Translations under genes and position numbers: made by a program
Shown here: positions 11,878 to 24,920 of the stretch, piece after piece
Numbering within the stretch: the first letter of the stretch is position 1
Layout of the letters: every line of letters begins with the position of its first letter
From: Siderastrea siderea
Lineage: Eukaryota; Cnidaria; Anthozoa; Scleractinia; Rhizangiidae
Direction: 5' to 3'
DNA: 64,000 nt
Assembly (NCBI GenBank): GCA_964030785.1
Contig: OZ034979.1
Span: forward strand, 41,051,484 to 41,115,483
Notes under the pieces: model-generated
Told to the model about the DNA's origin: nothing
Database searches by the model: none
The model's input: only the letters and a program-made list of their open reading frames with translations

Positions 11878-13060
11878 TTTGCCTTCGTGCATTCAACTGT
11901 TTATTTCTTTTAAGCGTGCCTGTCACGCAACCGTTACTGGGGCCAACCTTGTTCCCAGGGTCCTCTCTCTTCATCCGTCGGTTAAAAAGGTGATCTAATA
12001 TACTAAAAAGAACAAGTTGTGTATCGTCATACAGCTACGATTTTAATAAACTACGGCAAATTGTGTTAGCGAGAATTTTGTAGTGGCTTAACAAAAAGGA
12101 TATTTTGTTTCCAATGTGGCTCTTTTTTTTCTTTAATTCTGATTAATCTACCAAAATCAGTCTCAAACGATTTTAGGTAGCTTGGTTAAACGATAGTCTT
12201 TTACACAAGAAGACGGAGGGCCCGGCTTAAAGCGTTAAAGTTTGAGGTGAATGCCATAGCTTATTTATTGCATCAACTAAAACTGGTGAAGGAACAAAAG
12301 TTTGAAAAAGGGAGGTAAATATTTAAGACGACTTCAGGCAAGGCTGCTCGAACAGCTAGTATTTTAATAGGATTGCCCAGTATTTCGGTTAGACAAAACT
12401 AACCTTCATCTGGCATGTCAGGGGTTAGAAAAGCTAATTCTGTTTGTACAAGTGGTCCTTGCCTAGGTTACAGAGCTGAGGTTAACATTTATACCAGGGC
12501 ATTATGACCATGGGTGAAGCCTGTTGCTGAATACTCTTATTGTCTCGCGATCAAAGACTTCACTCCCGAACTTTTTATCTTGTAATATTTACATACACTG
12601 TTTTTTTTTTATGAGAACGCGTAAAATTTGGCTGAGCCTGAGGATGTTCTTATTTTAGCCCATACATTTTCTTAAATTTGGGGGCAAATCTCAGCCTCAA
12701 CGTTCTTATGAAAATGGTTCTTATAAAGAAAAAAGAGTGTATGAGGCAACGGCATCCGAAAGAACGTAAGTGGTGTATGACAGAAAAAACGCTGGCCAAA
12801 ATTGTGAATCACACATCGATGTATGATCACCGTCTGAACTAATCTTCTTATGTCCCAAGTTCGAGTAGTTAACATGTGCCTGTCAGAATTTCGTGAACTT
12901 GCTTAAATAATATATAGATTTAGCCAAGCCTAAAAGCGGAGCTCCCCTTTTTGGTTTTTGTTTTTGTTTTTTGCTGGCACGTATTAATTTGTGAAAATAC
13001 TGTCATTCAAGTCGTTAAATTAAAAAAAAAAAAACACAGAAAAAAAAGAAAAAAGAAAAT
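11878..13060. other. 5' flank of UGT-B and intergenic DNA
   Basis: The first 30 bases resemble the 5' flank of UGT-A. A fragment near 11944-11985 (CAACCTTGTTCCCAGGG followed by TCCTCTC) looks like the end of the MITE family seen whole at 14481-14802. No coding frame was recognised. Confidence 0.4.
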
Positions 13061-13065
13061 AGTTC

Positions 13066-13134
13066 ATCTCCTTGCCGAGAGTCGAACCCGGTTCGTCGGC
13101 ATTATAGGACGGTAAGTAGCCCACTAGCCCATGA
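13066..13134 (-). repeat. tRNA-related (SINE-like) sequence
   Basis: On the minus strand a B-box-like GGTTCGACTCT sits in a 5-bp T-arm (CCGGG/CTCGG), about 40 nt after a weak A-box-like GGCTAGTGGGC. A T-rich tail follows. No matching 7-bp acceptor stem is present, so it is a tRNA-derived SINE head or decayed tRNA rather than a functional tRNA gene. Confidence 0.4.
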
Positions 13135-13755
13135 TCGTTTATTGTCATTTTAAGAAGTTAATTTTAGTACTTATTTCTTTCTTCGTGACAAGCTGCCTAT
13201 CAACATGAAAATGCTGGTGTTTTTCCTGTGCAAAATCTGTTCGGAACGCCGTAAAAACCATGGTTGTGGACAAAAAAAACCAAAAAGCACTAGCTCTGCT
13301 ATATTTGGCCTCGAAACAGCTGCGAAAAGCTGCGAACTCAAGCGGTGTGCCGACCGAGTTCGCAACAGAACACACGAGGCAAATTTGAACTTTTCGCCCG
13401 AACGTTATCGCCTAATTTTTTGGCCTAAATTGAACTTTTCGCCTTCCGCCAAAAAGACAACTGAGTATTCTTTTGAACTGTTTTTTCAATTAACAAATTT
13501 GGTTTTGACTTTTGTTGTCTTTGCTTGTTTGCTACAACGCGGGTCAACATGCGATTTCGCGCCAAACATACGGGATTCAGCACAGGGTTATATCCAGTGT
13601 ATGAAGTGTATTGGTGACCCTATGGTGCGGGCGGACGGATGGACGGTCACGTGACTATTACGTCACTAGCAAAATTTCTTGGCTTGATAGGTTACCAAAT
13701 TTCCTTAGCAATGGTGCTCCGCTGACGCGCTAGCGCGCGGGCTTCGCTAATAATA
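13135..13755. other. intergenic DNA with unassigned open frame
   Basis: A 149-codon plus-strand frame (13205-13654) is open, but its protein text is not recognised and it has no conserved motif. The GGACGGATGGACGGTCACGTGA stretch near its end resembles terminal text of common anthozoan repeats. I treat it as non-coding. Confidence 0.3.
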
Positions 13756-13758
13756 TTA

Positions 13759-13772
13759 ATGATGATGATGAC

Positions 13773-13817
<45 letters not shown>

Positions 13818-13818
13818 A
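13759..13818. repeat. (GAT)n microsatellite
   Basis: About 60 bp of nearly uninterrupted GAT/ATG triplets. Confidence 0.95.
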
Positions 13819-14099
13819 AAGAAGTGCAACGATCTCCTCTTTGGTCAGTTGTTTTTGCCAAATCGCCGGATAAAACGTCGTGGAATTTTTTTTTGCAATG
13901 AAACTGTTTAACTAATCTTTATTCCAGGCTAACGAAAATCACTTAGTAATTGTACCCTTTAACGTTGCTTTTCTCTCTGGCATCAGCTGGAACCAAAGAA
14001 GTAGTTTTAACTGAATTTTCCGATTCGGTTTGAGCTTTCAGCAGATCGGATTCCCTTTCCTCAGGATCTGGAAGGGGGTCCTGATCCTACATTCCGCTC

Positions 14100-14470
14100 C
14101 TTTTTCACGAGAATCTCGCATCCCGCACTTTCTTTATCACTATCCCGAATCCCGTTTTTCTTTCCCAAAAATACATTTAAAAAAGGCTAATTTCTGCAAA
14201 AGCTCATAAATGTAAGGTGTAGATTTTCTTTCGATTGGTTGATTTGCTTTTGCCTCTAGAACGTTTATCTGGGTCTTGACGATTTCCCGAATTCCCGACA
14301 GAAGGGCAAAAATTCCCTTATCCCGTGCGCAAATTTTTGCGAATCTCGCTTCCCGAGTGGCAGTCAAATCCCGAATCCCGTCAGGATCTTTTGCGTTTTC
14401 CCGAATCCCGCCCCGTATTTTGGTCAAATTCCGGGTCCCGAGAATACTCTTCCAGACCCTGTTTCCTATA
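14100..14470. repeat. CCCGAATCCCG-rich low-complexity block
   Basis: The motif CCCGAATCCCG and close variants (CTCGCATCCCG, CCCGAATTCCCG) recur about ten times, giving overlapping spurious frames on both strands. It directly adjoins the MITE at 14481. Confidence 0.6.
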
Positions 14471-14480
14471 CCCCTTCGTG

Positions 14481-14802
14481 CAACCTCGTCCCCAGGGCCT
14501 TCTCCTCGTTCAAAATGTCGGTCGGGGAAACCCCTGGCCAAGGCTGCCAAAATGGCTCCAAAAATTCGTTAGAATGTTGTCACGTAAACACTTTGAAATG
14601 TCTTCGTTCCGTTTGAACAACGGTTTCAGATTGCAAAAAACAAACAGGGCCGCCAGACGCTAAAACCAACCTCCGAAAAAGCCGCTTCATCATGTGTCAC
14701 GTGACAAAATACTCCACGATTCTTGGAGCATTTCAGCAGCCTTGGCCAGGGGTTTCTTCGACCGCCATTTTGAACGAGGAGAAGGCCCTGGGGACGAGGT
14801 TG
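14481..14802. mobile_element. MULE-type MITE with 9-bp target duplication
   Basis: Ends CAACCTCGTCCCCAGGG and its exact inverse, with inverted homology of about 70 bp (including the CTTCTCCTCGTTC block and CCTGGCCA). The flanks CCCTTCGTG at 14472-14480 and 14803-14811 are identical 9-bp direct repeats. Nine-bp duplications are typical of Mutator-like elements. No transposase frame is present. Confidence 0.8.
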
Positions 14803-14811
14803 CCCTTCGTG

Positions 14812-15134
14812 TAATCCATCGAATTCTGGTTCAGCCTAGAGCCCAGGCGTTCCCCTCCCGCTCAATCTTGTTCCCAGGCTTTTAGATGAATTTCATTGGC
14901 GCTTATCTGCAAACAAAGAGAGCGCCTGTGGGGCTAGGCTGATTTGGAGCCACCGCATAGCAGCTTGATCTCTCTGCATCTGAATACTATACCTTGAATT
15001 AATGTCACACTTATTAAGGCAGCATTGGGTTTAATATATTATCGCTCCAGCTCGTGAAACGTTTAGGCCACGTTTGTGGCCTTTTTGAGTTTTTTTTTCA
15101 GTCCACGGCACTTCGCCTTCACATAAAACCTTGT
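14812..15134. other. intergenic DNA, nothing recognised
   Basis: A short TTGTTCCCAGGC block near 14870 may be another fragment of the neighbouring MITE family. Nothing else was seen. Confidence 0.4.
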
Positions 15135-15807
15135 AGCAGATAGCAGTTCCTGTCTTCTGAATCAAGTGGGGTCACGACAAATCTATATTTTTTTCGTAAT
15201 TGTGCGCAGAGATATACGGCCAGCGCTTGTCATAGCAACCAAGCTAACTTAGTGTACTGAGTTAAAAGAAATCTTCGTTACCATACATTGCTCTGCCTTC
15301 CTTACTTAAAGATGTAAACCTTACCAAAATAAGAATCACAACAAAATAAGTATTTTTGAAAGGATTTTGTAATTGTATGATTTTGTGAAAGGACGTAGTG
15401 AGGCAAGTTGAGGTCCTTGTTGCTTTTTTTGACGCGAAACTGAAAAATCACAGCACAGCCAGTTCAGTATGAGAATTGAAATAAGCAAATTTCATAAGGA
15501 AATAAAGAACGAGGATATATATATATATATTCTTTCTTTCTTGAGTAGAATGTATTTCGTAGAGCGCTCAACTCATTTGATTGAGGAGCATTAACAATAA
15601 CTTCACTAAAGTTAAAGTCGTTAAAGTTGCCTGATGAGTGTGGTCCTTATAATTTTGGTCCATACGAAACAGAACTGTCGCAAAAAAACGATGTATACTC
15701 TTGAAGCCTAAACTCTATATATATATATATAATCAATACTCGTTCAGGACCATTTCTAGGGTTTTCACTTTGTGTTTGTTTATTCTTTCTTTGACTGGTT
15801 TAAGTTC

Positions 15808-15855
<48 letters not shown>

Positions 15856-16270
15856 CCTTGAGCTAAGGGTCTATATAGGGTCTATATAGCTAAGGGTCTA
15901 GCAGACACGAACTACCCTAGACCCTAGACCCTTGAGCTAAGGGTCTAGCAGACACGAACAAACTAAAAACTACACAAATCATACGTCGCAGTAAAATTTT
16001 GACAGACAGAGAGTTCTTAAGAGACGAATTCGTGTTCTTGGGCGCCACCATTTTGATTTTAGCCGCGCCGCCTTCCACGCATGCTATTAAGCCATAAATT
16101 TGGCAGCCAAACAGTGAAATTCGACATCTAAATCAAGCGTCGCATCAACATCTCATTGTAAATCAATTGCGTTCCACACGACTAAAATGCGACGTTCAAA
16201 TTAGACCTGTATATTGTGCAGAGGACTTGTACCAGAAATGTACCAAAACGTGCACTGACATACGTGCAGA
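15135..16270. repeat. segmental duplication, copy 2 (3' flank of UGT-C)
   Basis: Counterpart of 6917-7580 downstream of UGT-B. The copy is interrupted by TA microsatellites at about 15517-15532, 15716-15732 and 15811-15852, and by a small direct repeat at 15855-15960 in which GACCCTTGAGCTAAGGGTCT and AGCAGACACGAAC recur. These insertions account for much of the extra length. Confidence 0.65.
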
Positions 16271-16601
16271 ACGCTTAATTTCTCGTTTTATTTTTAGCGG
16301 TATCCGTTAATCGACCTCGGACCTTTCCGCGAAAGTGCAAGAGGAAATTCTCATGCGCTAAGGGCACTTATGTGTTGTTTAAAGCTCACTGATCTATTTT
16401 GGTTTAATAGACCAGCCGCAGGTTGTTCTTGCGTGTGTTTTAATCTTATGGTTGCAACTGCTCATACTTCTTAAAAAGACCGCTACTTTCAAAATTACAT
16501 TCAAATACTAACACGTGTGATAGATTAATAACAGTAAAGAGAAAAGTACATAAAGCTTATTTTCACCCAAAGGTCCGTTTGGTGTACTAGTGTTGTTGAC
16601 G

Positions 16602-19600
16602 TTACTCTTTCTTAGTTTTGGTTTTGCCCTGACAACACAGACGACAAAGAAGTCTACATAACATCCTTATCGCCATGAAAACCAAGGTAACTACAGCAAC
16701 AAGGAAAGCCATGACATCAAATAAGTAGTACTGATACCAAGGGATGTTAAACACTTGAGGTTTGAGATGTCGGGCTCCACCATGTCTGAGTACATACTCT
16801 ATCCAGTCACAGGTTTCTTGAAGCGGGGTGCGTTGACGGTCCTTCAGCAGTGCAGAGATGCGCTTTGCGTTTTGTTTGAATCTGAAGAAGAAAAACTCGT
16901 CAATCATATCTTAGCAACCCACCTTACATGATTACAAAGGCCCGATCTGTACAAGCGCTAACCAGGAGAGAGTGGCATGGAAACCTGTTCGAAGCGTTTC
17001 CAGAACCCGGCTTAGAAAGCGGCAGAAATCTGCTGAAAACGAGGGGCCACGACTTGAAGAAAAACAGCATTTAAGAGACAACTAGAAGCGACGGACAAAG
17101 TTAAACAAATTGCACAATATCGTACCCAAACTGGAAATTAGCCATTAAGTCACCGACTTCATATCTTACCATATCATGCACAGTTTGTAAAACTCTAACG
17201 TTACTGCTGTCTTTTGATATGAAAATTATCACAGAGTTACAGCAAAACATAAAACTAGCACAACAGTTTAGCAAGAAAGCAATTTTATTTCTGCGTTCAT
17301 CGCTTACAGAGCAAAACAATCATTTTGGCGCCAAAATCAGACGTGGCTGCACGGGCACGCGGCACTCCACTCAGGAATGTTTTTGCAATCGCTTTCTCTT
17401 TTTATAGAAGACAACTCGTTAAACGTTTGTAAAGAAAAAAAGAAAATTCCTGCAACGGTTAAGTTGAAAGGTAATTCTCGCTAATTTTCTTTGGAAGGAA
17501 CGGTAGGTTACTAGTAAGTTGATGTAAACTCTAAGTAAAATGATTTCCTTTTAAACACACAAACAATCAAAATGGTCAGAACAAAAGAAATATTTTGACT
17601 CGAGAAAACTCTTGTTCGGAATTTGCATTTTGGAGTTTGGAATTTGAATACGGTAAACATCTAACCGTACCCTTTTGGTACACTTTGCTGGCTTATCAAG
17701 CCTGTTATAGGTCTTGTCATGTGTAGAGCAAAGGTCGAGCGCGTCTCGCCAACGTATAAGCTGTGTCTCAACCAACTCGGCTGACATACCCCGAAGTTTG
17801 CCAAAATCGGTTACAAGCGTTACAAAAAATAACTATAAACTTCAATATTACACGATAGTATAAGCACAAAATGGTGAGAGTTGCCTAAGAAGGGGAAGGG
17901 AGTAGTGACGAGTACAAGAAAGGGGATTTGAGTTCCCTGTAGATGCAAAAACGAAAATTATGTTAGATTGCCTTGCAGCAGCAATTGCGATAACACTAAG
18001 GTTTCTGTAGTGTCCATTGCTTTTGACAAGCTACTGGTACATGAATTTTCTTTACTCCAGATTTATCGCAGCTCATTAATATGTGAAACAAATGACAAAA
18101 GAAGCAAACGAAATGAACAGATACCTCGGTTCAGTGATAACGAGCTCAGTTGTTTCAAACATTTGTTGGGCATTTGTACTTTCAAAATCCACAGTTAAAC
18201 CAAGACTGAAGTGCTCTGCTTTCTTGGCGTTAGCATGTTGATCTCCATACAGAGGAAAAGCGACCAATGGCACTCCGTGGTATGCAGCCTCATACAGACT
18301 GTTGTGTCCCACATGGGAGACAAAAGCCTTGATGTCCTTGTGAGCCAACAGATCATTCTGAGGTAACCAGTCCACTGCTTTGATATTAGAAGCAAGAGAT
18401 GAAGGGATGTAACCTGCAATGAAAGACGACGACACACTCATTTCAAATTTTCCGTCTATTAAACAGTTAAATATTTGAAGCAAAAACCGTGGTCATCAAG
18501 GGCTGTACAAAAAGGCAATTGAGAGCATTTGAACTGTCAATGTTTCTTTGATAGCTCATAGTCACTGTGGTCAGACGAAAAGTACTCGTAGTCTCATCCG
18601 GGCACTTCCCAGTTCGGGACACCGAGAGTCATCTGACCGAGTGAGTGTGCCAGTGGCTAGTGTAGTCCAGTTCTGTACCCCCATCATGCAACATCCACCC
18701 GGTGTTGGGTGACAGGGGTCCAGAACTGGACAAGTGGCTATTGTGGAGGATGGTTTGGGTGCTGAGACTAGGGCTAAAGGGTTTTAGCCAGTTCCAAAAT
18801 TGGATATATGTATTAAATAAAACCATGTATTAGAATGACCATATTTTACTGTATAATCCATTACCTTTTAGTCTCCACACAACTCTCTGTTTTAACTTTC
18901 CAAAAGCTGTAGCTAACATGTCTATCACTGATTGTCGAAGGATTGCCACATTTGATCCGAAGGAAACAATGATAAAACCATGTCCCCCTGAATTGCTGAC
19001 AAATTCTTCCAAATCAGGGGGGAGAGGTCTGGGATCTCTGACGTTCAGTGGTCCAACCATAATTTGACCTGTTGAACATGAATATATGAAACTTCACAGA
19101 ATGCACAAGGTAATTCCAAATATGAAAGCCAAATTGCATGTCTTTAACCATATAATTTATAGTACAATTTTAACATTATAGAAATAGTGAACCCAGATGC
19201 TAAGGTCACCAATGAGCTCATTAGCTATTATATTAAGTATCATGTCTGACCATGATATGTCACACAGGTACAGCGTTTTTTTTTAACCCTTTTTAGTTAA
19301 CCCTTTAAGCGCAAGCATCATTATGCAAATTCTCCTTACTGGTCGCAATACATTTTAGTTGAGTACTAGTTGGGAGAGCTTGTTTAAACATCAAGACAAG
19401 TCATCTTTGGTTATCGTGTCCTGTATTTGTTATACTGCACTGATATCATGGGGAGAAATTTGATGTTGATCACTACTGAGGCTTAAAGGGTTAAAGTAAC
19501 ATAAAACTATCTGGAAAATCGAAAGCAGGCTCAGATGATGAAGTTCAAGGTTATATCCTCCATATAAAGCATGGCTAAGACATTTCCTTTACCTTTGGTA

Positions 19601-22600
19601 AGCAATTGCAAAGAATTATGTTTGGCTGATGCATCCCAAAATATTTCATACCTGGTAAGAGAGGCTGTGGATACTCCAATTCAAAATCTGCAGTTATCAA
19701 AATCAGTTCAGCGTCACGTAAAGCTTCCTTAAAGTCCCTTTCAGGTTTGATGTTGTACTTGACCTTCAAGGCGTTCATTGGTCGGGCAAATGCCAAATTC
19801 GTCATCACCAGTCCACCAAGGTATGCTCCCAGATTCATCACTCTCTCCACGAATGTCATTTTATCCGTAAGTCCAGTGAGAAGTTGTGGAACATACGAAA
19901 CAGGCATGGGAATCATGTGCATGAACCCGACTGGGGAATTTGGTGGTGCTGGTACAATTTCGATTCTTGGAATATTCAGATGTTCACCAATCAGTACAGC
20001 ACAGATTGAAAGACCGTCATAAACAATCAGGTCAAAATCCTTCAGTTCCTTGAGAATCTCTGTGCTGTTTAAAGCAGCTTCACACACACTAGCCAATGCC
20101 TCATACATTTTAAACATGAACTGTAACTGGTGTCCTTCTAATTGAAGTCGTACCAGCATATCCTCAAGGAAGCCAGGTTTGTATGGTACTTGGTAAATTT
20201 TGTGTGGTACTTTCTCACTGGGTTTGATTTTTTGAGAGGACGCAGCAACCATCATCACCTAGAGGTCAGAAAAAAAGTAAGCTAATCTGTCTCTAGAGTT
20301 AATAAACAGCACAAAACAGAAGTATGCTGATAAATTGTGCAGTGTAAATGGTTTTACACACAAACTGTGAAATTCTCCTTTAAAATATATCTAACCTTCA
20401 GATAAAAAGTAACAGCCCCTAGAAAGAGATCTTGTGGTTGTTGATGGTTATTTGTTTTGTTTTGTTTTTTGTTATGGAGCAAATAATTTCAAGGAGTGTT
20501 TTGTATTGTAGTTCCCCATATTTTTCCCGCGGCGGTTAACGCTTGTTATCATTCACGTTATTTTATCCGACGTTTTAATTGGCTGAGAGACCGTTACATC
20601 ACTGCAAATAACTGCCTACGGATAATTGTCTGCTCATGTGCATTAATGTGCGAAGTTGTTAAGCTGCGAATAATTCTGTTTGTGCGCAGTTGAGTCACGT
20701 GTTCAGTCCACGTTTGAAACCGAGAGTGAGAGTACCGGTGACAAAACAACAACAACAACAACAACAGCAATAACACCAAGAAGGCAGGTTGCTGTAAACG
20801 TATTTCGACAATATGTAGAAGAGAGAAAAGTCGACGAAAAGGAGCTTCTTACGTCGAACGTTAAACTTGCAGCTGTTCTTAGAAAGTTCTACGCCAAAGC
20901 CAGGAAAATAATGGCGAACTGTACACGAAAGCTTCACTTGTGGGGATACGTTTCGGTCTCCAACGGTTTTTCAGCTCTCAAAAGATGGACATCATCAAAG
21001 ACTCCTACTTCGCTGCAGCTAACACTGTATTTCAAGCTGAAATCTCAGAGCTTAAAGGAGCTACGTCACGGATAACGCATCTTGAAAAAACTGGCAAGTT
21101 TTTTCAAGTTTGTCACCATTCGTAATCCTTCTTAATCTCCTTCGGTTGTAACCATCCTTGTTTAGTTTTGGTTTATTATTACTTCTTTGGTGTTTTTCTA
21201 CCTTGGGGAACTATTATTTTGAGGTTTCCTTCAACGAGAAAATAATTTTGTGAGATCAGAAAAATGAACGAAAAAGCCGTGACGTAGTTCCTTTAAACGC
21301 CAAGGAAACCACCGAGCACAAACCACCGATAAGCAACGATGGCATAAAGAAACTGCCATTGTACCATTGTACTTGTCGGGATATAATCTTATACCACTTG
21401 GGTAAGAATGGGATAAATAATTCTGAAACAAGCGTGCTGGTTAAATGCAGGAGCACATTGTTTTGTTCAGTCTGTCTTGTTGAATGATAAAACAATTATT
21501 GAACTATATTTCGCAAAATATCGTGGTCTGTCAAAGTCTCGCTGCTCGCCACTGACAAATCACGATACTTTGCTCATCCTCGTCCGGGTGGTGTAGCAGC
21601 TGTCGCAAGGTCTTCCACGATTGGTCCGCTAAACAATAGAACAAACAAAAGAAACAAAGACGAGGCGTAAAAAACAATAGAGCTGCTACATATAGCGGTC
21701 CAATGAAAATACAAGCTTTTGAGAGGTGCTACAGTACCGCCTCGTCCAATAATTGGTTATTATGCATCAGTCAATTCCAGCAGTGCCCATCCCCCCCCCG
21801 GGCATTAGTGGGGCATTTTTTCCTCATTGTCCTTCTCGGGGGCCGGACATTAGTCTACCCTGGGGCATTTGACGGTCTCGTGATTTTCATGTCACAGCAC
21901 TGTCACTTCCGTTGGGTGATAAGTTTATCGGGCAAGGACGAAAAATTTATGATTAACTTTGTCTAAGAAGGACAAAATGAGACGGTAGATACACAAAACG
22001 AATGGTCATTGGAGCAATACAGAGAAATAAGACTTATTTGAGACTTAGTTTGGCCTGATTTAGCTTTGATTACAACGAAGGTAAGCCCCAAAAACTAAGA
22101 AATCAACTTATTTTTTTACCTGTACCGCGGGGCATTTGAACAGCTTGCTTGTCCCCACGGTGGGGCATTTGCCCGTTTGTCTTCCAAAAATCCTAATGTC
22201 CGGGGGTCGGCCCGGAGGGGCAATGGGCACTGCTGGAAATGACTGATGCATTACTCCTGTATGATAGTAATAATGTAAACTAAGCAGTCTCGCTAATAAA
22301 TGTTCGGGAACGGCACATACCCACACAAGAACATGATCGCACGTTGCTAATAAAAACGCCTGAAAAATTTTTCACGTCCAAAAATTCGGGATTGCATCCC
22401 GGAGGGGGGAGGGGGAACTCCTGTCAATTTAGGGTAGGTGAGTGCCGCAGAGGTTTTTGAAACCTTTACCCTATTTAAGGATAGAAAATCGAAAACTGAT
22501 ACCCTTTTTAGGCCCAAACCCGAACAAATGACACCTTATTCAAGGGAAAAACGACCACTAAAACTTGACTAGAATACTAGACTAGACCTATAATAGTTTT

Positions 22601-24920
22601 AATAATAATGCGCCATCATAAACGTGATTTACGTATTGTAAAAAAGGTACCCTATCTAAGGATCACAACTCCAAAAAGGGGCAAAAGGGATACCCTATTT
22701 AAGGCCTGAGAACCTCAACGAGCGGATCCGTTCGGATAGTTCGCAGTTGTTTTTTAGATGTTACTACTATTTTGTCTCTGCTGTCGTTGTTGTTCAGTGT
22801 ATATCAGTGTTATCAGGAGCAGGATTTGGTTGCATGATAGAGAGCGTCACCATTAAATGGGTAACAGGCAGCTCAAAACTAAAGAATAACGGGGAAACCA
22901 CGAAAACGTAGCCCGGCATTTGAAAAGAAGTATGCTATCATAAGTCTGGGAAATCCTTTTTTTTTCGCAATAACAGAATGAATGTAGAAGAATACTTACA
23001 TAATTAAAGAGAAACAGACGTTGGGCTAGTTTTTGCGTGTATATAAGTTGTTTGAGTTTATTTAAAAACTTGTGATTGACAAAATTTTGCTTTAAACATT
23101 CTACTATTATGAATTATGAAAATCAAATTTAAATAGCTTTCGTGTCAGGAAAACCTCACGAATATGATCGTTCTAAAAGGCTAAGCGAGACACAAACATC
23201 ATTTGGGAAGTTCAGAATAACGAGTAAATCGTCAGATCAATGTCATAACCACAAATACATTCAACTGTGGGAACTACGAAACTAAACTGCGGACATGAAA
23301 TACAGAAACTAAGAAAACTTCAATAACGGTCGATTCTGGAGAGCTCAATAACGGGAAAGAGTCAGGACTATGAGGACTCTTCTGTCAATGATGCATGGAA
23401 TATTTTTAAAATTTATTGAATACGCGCGTACGGGGAAAATCCTGACTGGCCGATAATTCCGAGCAACATACACTATATATCAGCTCAAAGTAAACCACAG
23501 AAAACTCAAACTGAAAGCTGTCCATAAAGTCCTTGAACTCTGTAAGGTGTGGATGATTTTTTTGATAGTTTATAACTTAAACCCGTACCAAATGCAAACG
23601 TACACAATCGCCTTTCGTGGGCTTCATTAATTATGACCAATTATCTCCCCCAGACAACTTATGCATAAAGAAATGTTTGCACTTGTAGATCAGAAACATC
23701 AACACACAAAGACTTCTTTGCAATCTTTTCGACAGCAACTAAACTTAACAACCAATTTCTTTCCTCGTCCAGCTGTTCCTAACCCGCTGGCGAACGCCAA
23801 CCTAAACTGAAGACCAGCGAGTCCTAACATGCTCCTGAGTAAACGTTTCCTTCCGACTCCTTCCTGCGTTGTCTTTGCAAATCAAAATCTACGATATTTT
23901 CGAGGATCCAATCACTCCGATTAATTTTTCATCCATAGAGACTGCACAAAACTTGGTTAAGAGCCCCTCAAAACTTGTCTATTACACCTCGAAGGATTCT
24001 ACTTTGAATGGCTTTGTAGGCTTGTTGCCAAAAAGTTAACACACTAACACGACTGTCTACGCCAGGACAGCCCCAATAGTTCTCAGTTGCTATAGCAACT
24101 GCGAACTAAAAACCATACCCTATTCCGTGACACATACCTGTATCGCTTATATATTGCAGTCCCCCTCTCCCCCCGGGGGGGGATTACATCAAGCTAAAAT
24201 CTCTCGATCTCCGAAGTCACGTCAAATCGGAATGAGGAGCAGGCAAACAAAAAGAAACAACATAGCATTAAGATAAGTCATTTTTTTTAAATATTACTTA
24301 TTCCAAAAATAAACCTTAGTGAATTCTCATCCGTTGTGTCTGTAATTCAAAACCTTGTAAGCAACACCCCTGAAAGCAAAGGTCATATTTCGCAACTCGA
24401 TCGTATTCTCTGAGCTGCCTGCAACTAAAACATGCATCAAGGAATGACACTGGGAACGTTAAACGTTTTGGCATAAACAGCTAATTACTTTCCACAGCGG
24501 ACCAGTGACCAAATAAAAATACAATGGGCTGACATGTCACGAACGATTTAAGTACGTTCTAACAATAAAGCGCCTCGCACTGAATTACAATTAGCCCGAT
24601 AAGAACACGACGAAAGCCCACGAAAGGAAAAAACTCACTTTCTTGAAGTTTCAAGAACGATGATTTAAACTGAAAGCATTGTAAGTTCCTTTTTATAATA
24701 TTAAATAATGTGTGTCTTTGCATCGTAATTAGGACTCTTGAACGGAGGCGAAAAATGTTGTACAATATTACCCTACCTCGTGGCCACGAGAAGCCAATTC
24801 TTCCAGTGTATGTCTTGTGTTAATATACTGTGACCCACCGACGGCGTGAAAACCAGCAATCCGGGCCGACAGAGCACAGTTCACAGCAACTAATAGCAAA
24901 AGCAGCGACAACAACGCCAT
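16602..24920 (-). CDS. UGT-C: UDP-glycosyltransferase (complete, long intron 1)
   Basis: Exons: 24777-24920, 19652-20258, 18865-19068, 18125-18413, 16602-16881; 1524 bp joined, 507 residues, the same phases as the other copies. Exon 1 encodes the signal peptide, GFHAVGGSQYINTR (Gln31) and ASRGHE. Exon 2 starts VMMVAASSQKIKPSEK and keeps Asp in IVYDGLS. Exon 4 has WLPQNDLLAHKDIKAFVSHV and FPLYGDQ. Exon 5 reads FKQNAKRISALLKDRQRTP, then the membrane helix and a KTKTKKE tail. Intron 1 is 4.5 kb because it collected a Crypton relic and several MITEs, the largest intron in the array along with that of UGT-D. Sister copy: UGT-D. The exon 1 assignment to this gene rests on order, strand and phase. 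No other exon 2 lies between, so the pairing is well supported but not proven without transcripts. Confidence 0.9.
20776..21480 (+). pseudogene. Crypton-type (tyrosine-recombinase transposon) N-terminal relic
   Basis: Plus-strand frames read NVFRQYVEERKVDEKE, LAAVLRKFYAKARK, then (shifted frame) IRFGLQRFF and ANTVFQAEISELK. After a 237-bp MITE insertion comes EHKPPISNDGIKKL followed by RDIILYHLGKNG. This order (helical segment, 'FYAKARK', 'SIRFGLQR', 'ANxVFxAExxxLK', 'HKPPIS', 'DIxLY') matches the region ahead of the recombinase core in Cryptons and their domesticated KIAA1958/ZMYM-like relatives. Frameshifts near 20940 and the insertion show it is dead. The catalytic recombinase domain is absent. 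Confidence 0.6.
21056..21292. mobile_element. TTAA-flanked MITE, 237 bp, inside the Crypton relic
   Basis: Inverted ends AGGAGCTACGTCACGG and CCGTGACGTAGTTCCT are flanked by TTAA at 21052-21055 and 21293-21296. The Crypton-like reading continues on both sides, so this insertion is younger than the Crypton copy. Confidence 0.75.
21763..22250. mobile_element. MITE with TTA duplication (Harbinger-like)
   Basis: Inverted ends of about 28 bp beginning TGCATCAGTCAATTCCAGCA are flanked by TTA at 21760-21762 and 22251-22253. A 3-bp TWA target fits PIF/Harbinger elements. The interior is G/C-tract rich with repeated GGGGCATT motifs. Confidence 0.7.
22390..24190. mobile_element. possible 1.8-kb element bounded by G-rich inverted ends
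   Basis: The left end (ATCCCGGAGGGGGGAGGGGG near 22395) and the inverse of the right end (near 24160-24190) are similar G-rich blocks. The left part has repeated TACCCTATTTAAGG motifs. No coding frame longer than about 60 codons lies between them and no target duplication was found. G-tract similarity alone is weak evidence. Confidence 0.3.

Noticed and set aside
13205..13654. 149-codon frame as a gene
   Set aside because: No recognisable domain or splice context; the sequence around it is repeat-like.
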